Shown: positions 7,007-10,327 of the stretch, piece by piece
Position numbering within the stretch: position 1 is the first letter of the stretch
Layout: the number at the start of each line of letters is the position of its first letter
The notes under the pieces: generated by a model
The model's input: the letters and a program-made list of their open reading frames with translations, nothing else
Told to the model about the DNA's origin: nothing
Database searches by the model: none
NCBI GenBank assembly: GCA_003550305.1
Contig: QKYT01000898.1
Span: forward strand, 25,626 to 35,952
Direction of reading: 5' to 3'
Length of the DNA stretch: 10,327 nt
DNA from: Glomus cerebriforme
Taxonomy: Eukaryota > Glomeromycota > Glomeromycetes > Glomerales > Glomeraceae
Translations under genes and position numbers: made by a program

Positions 7007-7614
7007 GTTGGAATAGTTATTAAAAATGATAGAGAGAGAAATAAACTTAAAATAATAATCCATCTTGCTGATAATGTATTTTTAAAATAATGAATGAGTT
7101 CTAAGGATATTTTAATATATTTAATACGATAATTAAAAAAATAATATGGAATTTTAGAGGTATTTATATAATTAAAAATATTAGGAATATAAAAAATGAG
7201 TCAAAATTATCAATAATACAATAATAAATTACATTACGTAAATTCTGATCATTGCTATTTGTTCACATGAAAAGTTTCTATAATTGGTTAATGACTCATG
7301 ATTTCTCCCTAATATTCAAAATTCTCAACTAATTGATAAATCATGCATGATCAAAAACGCCTAATTGAGAAATTGAATAGTTAAATATGGAATTTAATTT
7401 GCCACATAATATATTAGAAACATGCCAAATTTGACTTGGGATATCCCAAATCGCTATGTCCTATATCCCAAACTAAACTAGTAAATTTTACGTTTCAAAC
7501 TATCATAAATTTTGGATTAAGGTTTTTCTTTGATACATGGTAAAATTTGGGTTACAACATAACCAAGGTCATTTTATTATTATATGTATAATCAACAAGA
7601 ACGAATCAATTTAA
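7007..7614. other. AT-rich spacer with a short palindrome
   Basis: No coding trace was recognised. TTGGGATATCCCAA at 7436-7449 is a perfect 14-base palindrome, and its right half ATATCCCAAA recurs about 30 bases later near 7473-7482; a related TTTGGG lies near 7545. These could be remains of short terminal repeats. Confidence 0.4.
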
Positions 7615-8006
7615 AGATTTGAATGTTATAAACAAAATATTTATGATTGATATTGTCAAAATTGTAATTTTAAATTGGTTCAACAAGATTTCAATAAATA
7701 ATTTTAATAATTTTAGCAAGATACTCAATTAAAATCATCAGAAGTTATTTAATAGATTCCTTACAATTGTAAAACCATTTGGTTAGATAGTTTCATTGCA
7801 AAATGGGATAGTAAAAATCTAAAGTATTTTTTGAAAAGAAAAATTTTTTATGATTGAACATTATAAATTTTGTATATTTAACTGAAAACATTAACTCCCT
7901 TTCAATTTGATTATATAGAATTACTCAAGATCCAGCAACATCAAATAATTTTACAGAAAATATATACCAGATACTATGTGTTCTGTATAAAATTTTTTGT
8001 ACTTAA
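7615..8006 (+). pseudogene. Decayed N-terminal part of a Rhizophagus-type protein kinase gene
   Basis: Frame 1 from 7615 reads FECYKQNIYD, a stop, then YCQNCNFKLVQQDFNK, further stops, QDTQLKSSEVI, two stops, IPYNC and KTIWLDSFIAKWDSKN. This follows the order I know from the expanded kinase family of Rhizophagus: a CxxC-rich leader, a QQ-F linker, an FIQDTQL block, EVI-WIPYN, then the start of the kinase domain with KA-W and KWDS. The glycine-rich loop expected between IPYN and KTIW is missing. In frame 3, LYRITQDPATSNNF resembles the LYGITQDPETKNY segment after helix C. At least six stops and one frame change rule out function. The 3' part of the domain is absent; repeat copy 2 starts 50 bases later. 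The family call rests on memory of related proteins, not a search. Confidence 0.6.
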
Positions 8007-8055
8007 ATTACTGTATATAAAATATCATACATTGTATACATTGCATATATAATCT

Positions 8056-8308
8056 ACGTTTCCAGGAACTGTTGTTGAGTCCAGAGAGATTTAATATTTG
8101 ATCAACACTTGCTGCCACACATGAGAAGCAAATACCTTAACCTTTACCATCCTAATATGATTTTAAGATATAAATTTAAACAATTAATGATCATCATGTG
8201 CCTTTGGCAGGCCCTAACATAACACTTTAAGTATTAATGAAGTGAATAATGAGATAATTATTAGTATATTTTTATAATAAAACAAATAAAATAGTAAAAA
8301 TTTATTAT
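8056..8308. repeat. Dispersed repeat, copy 2 (short form)
   Basis: Block order matches 4300-4618 in the same orientation from ACGTTTCCAGGAAC to the AATAGTAAAAATTTATTAT tail. It is about 66 bases shorter: part of the CCCTAA-like section, the TAACTCTAATCTAACCAGAA segment, the left hairpin arm and part of the 3' AT-rich section are missing. It sits between the kinase remnant and a GC-rich island, so it may have inserted into or helped truncate the kinase gene. Confidence 0.8.
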
Positions 8309-8310
8309 AC

Positions 8311-8430
8311 ATGACACGAGTTTGTGTAACAAATATAACCAATCACGCCGCAAACGTGAGTGCGGACAGACGGACATTTTTGTGTCACTGATCCTGGTCT
8401 TTAATAGTCCTACGTTACACTCCGGACTAA
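8311..8430. repeat. GC-rich island of nested inverted repeats next to repeat copy 2
   Basis: TGACAC (8312-8317) pairs with GTGTCA (8382-8387). Inside, TCACG/CGTGA and CCGCA/TGCGG form competing short stems, beside GGACAGACGGAC. To the right TAGTCC (8405-8410) pairs with GGACTA (8424-8429), extendable with one mismatch. The base composition stands out sharply from the AT-rich surroundings. It starts 3 bases after the repeat copy ends and may be a separate small element. Confidence 0.5.
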
Positions 8431-8443
8431 TAAAAAAAATTAA

Positions 8444-9547
8444 TACACTTTGACATTGGTAACTTGCACAAAATCTGTTTTACATGAAATCTTGGAAATT
8501 TATATTTTCCTGGAAGATAGATTCGTGATAGACACAATTTCATTAGCAAAAAATAAAATTTATTTGGGATTACTTTTTGAATCCAGATGAGTGCATTCTA
8601 GATTTTTTATTAAAAGAAATGGACGAGGTTCTAATCCACCTTTATTTTTCACAGTACAATACCAAAATATTAGTATTACATATAGAATTGAAGAAGTTTA
8701 GTAATAGATATCATTATAAATTATTGATGCCTTATATCCATAAATAAAACTTGTTAGAATATCACATCTCCATTTAGACTGTAATTTAAGCCAAATTGAC
8801 AATTTATATAAATTTGATTCTTCTTAAGATGATTTGATCTACACCATTCAACCATTATAGAAACACTAATACAAGTTCTATCAAAATATAATTGACTGGA
8901 TGGAACTCAAATAGTAACATTAAACTCTGAAACTCTTTAATTAAAATTATGTAAATCTGAAGTCTTGCTTTAGCTGACAGAAATGATATAAAAAAAAATT
9001 AATTCAATATGTATTATGATACTAATAAAAATATTGGTGCATCTACATGGATCATTTCTTTTGCAAATCAATCAAGAATCTCCACTTCAATTAATAATAT
9101 GGACGGTATTATTAAGTTCTTGGATAATAAAGATAAAGATTCGACAAATATAGTTCTTATTAAATATCAATTTCTTATAAAAACATGAAAAAATTAAGGA
9201 TATAATTAGGAATAGGGGTAAAAATGATGTCAATAATTGGTATAATCTCTTTTTTCATTGAAGAATACAACAAAGTTTAGTAAAAGATCGGTTGATTGTG
9301 AAAAATTATAAAAATAAAATCAAAACTATTGAAATATATAATTCGAGAACAATATTTTAGAAACTACTTTACAAAATTTGAAGATTCAACTGCTTTAGTC
9401 GTAGAAAAGGATACTTCTTGCTCTGCTATTTCAAATAATGAATCTTTATTTGCTTATTGTTATGTCATAAATAATACTATTTACTTAATGGAAAATGGTT
9501 TGAAGTTGTTACAAAAAAATTCCCGTTCAAATACTTTCAATTCATAA
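8444..9547 (+). pseudogene. Shattered gene of about 1.1 kb, product uncertain
   Basis: Coding traces follow one another on the plus strand. From 8444 one frame reads VLHEILEIYIFLEDRFVIDT, then TGA at 8588-8590, GRGSNPPLFFTVQYQNIS and, with several stops, LVRISHLHLDCNLSQIDNLY. An ATG at 9009 opens 59 codons (NKNIGASTWIISFANQSRIS) to TGA 9186-9188, where the frame changes to HEKIKDIIRNRGKNDVNNWY and on to KDRLIVKNYKNKIKTIEI. Near 9325 it changes again to the last open stretch, 9329-9547 (SLFAYCYVINNTIYLMENG). The joins fit single-base indels, so this looks like one decayed protein. The NNTIYLMENGL phrase recalls large WD40-like, ion-channel-linked proteins of Rhizophagus; that is a weak memory match. 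No intact start, and no family is assigned firmly. Confidence 0.45.
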
Positions 9548-9960
9548 ATTTAAAAATTTAACAAGTTATAATTTTTATTTAACTTTCATGTAGCCATTTT
9601 AATAAATATGTGATATATTGATAATTTATCTATGATAGCAGTTTCAACTCACATGATGATAAATAATTTTGCCAAGAGGTATGTGACAAATTAGGAAAAA
9701 ATTTTTTCAGGTCAATTACAGTAAAAAGAAAAACTTTTAAAAAGATAAAATTTACTTATGTTTTGGGTTGAGTGTGCTTATCCAACTAAATTATAATGAA
9801 ACCAAAATAAATTAATAAATTATTTTTAATAAATAAACTAGAAATCAATGATTAAATTTATTTAAAGTAAATCGGGTTTATTTTGTTTGATTTTGGTGAT
9901 TCCATTAAATTTTGAAGATGATGCAGAATTTTAATTTTTATATCTAGCTAAAGTAAAAGT
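9548..9960. other. AT-rich stretch with no recognised feature
   Basis: No open frame, repeat pair or strong hairpin could be supported on either strand in this 3' flank of the decayed gene. Confidence 0.4.
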
Positions 9961-9976
9961 TGGTGTTTGTTCGCTA

Positions 9977-10006
9977 TTAATATTAATAAGTATTTATTAA
10001 TATTAA
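9977..10006. repeat. Perfect 13-base inverted repeat, hairpin
   Basis: TTAATATTAATAA (9977-9989) and TTATTAATATTAA (9994-10006) are exact reverse complements around a GTAT loop. Outside it GGTGTT (9962-9967) can pair with AACACC (10005-10010), giving a cruciform-like structure. A/T-only stems arise easily in this DNA, but the length and flanking GC pairing are above what is seen elsewhere in the window. Confidence 0.6.
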
Positions 10007-10010
10007 CACC

Positions 10011-10052
10011 CAAGTTGCACGACGAGGACGTCAACACCATTCGCAACTCAAA
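10011..10052. repeat. Small GC-rich island with short stems
   Basis: CAAGTTGCACGACGAGGACG and the bases after it stand out in composition. GTTG(C)ACG can pair with CGTCAAC around ACGAGGA, and GTTGC (10014-10018) matches GCAAC near 10045. It follows the AT hairpin directly. One frame reads KLHDEDVNTIRNS, but it is too short to call coding. Confidence 0.4.
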
Positions 10053-10327
10053 AAATGTTTAAACTCACTTTAGATATTTATTGAAGTGAACTTCTAATAA
10101 ATACCTACAATGAATTGATTCACAAGAAACCAGGTTTAAATTTAAGCAGATCAATTTTAAAAAGTTCCATCTCATCCTTATATATCCAATTCGTCTAATT
10201 TTTTAAAAAAATAAGTTAGTAAAGTGATATATTGATAAAACAAAGGATAGAAATCAAAAATGAAACCAATTCCAAAATGTTTTCAATTATCAAATTATTT
10301 GTCCAGTTACTATCTTACACTATCTTA
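10053..10327. other. Right-edge AT-rich DNA with no recognised feature
   Basis: Nothing beyond base-composition background was seen; a gene starting or ending beyond the window cannot be excluded. Confidence 0.4.

Noticed and set aside
9329..9547. Separate small gene of 72 codons
   Set aside because: The frame starts only at a TTG, and sequence just upstream continues the same protein in another frame; it is the last piece of a decayed gene.

Overview
The window looks like nuclear DNA of an arbuscular mycorrhizal fungus of the Rhizophagus irregularis type (Glomeromycotina). The evidence is the very AT-rich sequence with long A/T runs, short GT-AG introns of about 77-83 bases, an intact BTB-BACK-TLDc gene of the kind hugely expanded in these fungi, and the wording of several decayed genes. 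The assignment is inference; no database was searched.

Layout. 1-1298 (minus strand): the 5' half of a gene for a RecB/Cas4-like PD-(D/E)XK nuclease, running off the left edge. Its first and last visible exons are clean, but the middle exon carries two in-frame TGA codons and about three frameshifts, so this copy is a pseudogene or a badly sequenced allele. 2019-3535 (minus strand): the one clearly intact gene, two exons and 479 residues, with BTB, BACK and TLDc domains in order. Its upstream region holds a CCAAT box and a perfect 14-base palindrome centred on TCACGTGA.

From 3600 to the right edge there is no intact gene. The stretch reads as a graveyard of decayed genes and repeats: an exon-like open frame (3999-4213), a dispersed repeat with a long hairpin (4300-4618) that recurs in direct orientation at 8056-8308, two small overlapping open frames (4749-4932), splice-site-like modules (5211-5470), a purine-rich minus-strand coding trace full of stops (5885-6620), a diverged tandem duplication (6796-7006), the N-terminal part of a Rhizophagus-type protein kinase broken by stops (7615-8006), a GC-rich palindromic island touching the second repeat copy (8311-8430), and a shattered gene of about 1.1 kb (8444-9547). 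The last 0.8 kb holds only a hairpin and a second small GC-rich island.

The genes do not form a pathway. The BTB-BACK-TLDc protein is probably a substrate adaptor for a Cullin-3 ubiquitin ligase. The nuclease, kinase and 8.4-9.5 kb remnants belong to lineage-expanded families and show birth and death of duplicated genes in a repeat-rich region. I found no rRNA, tRNA or CRISPR array.
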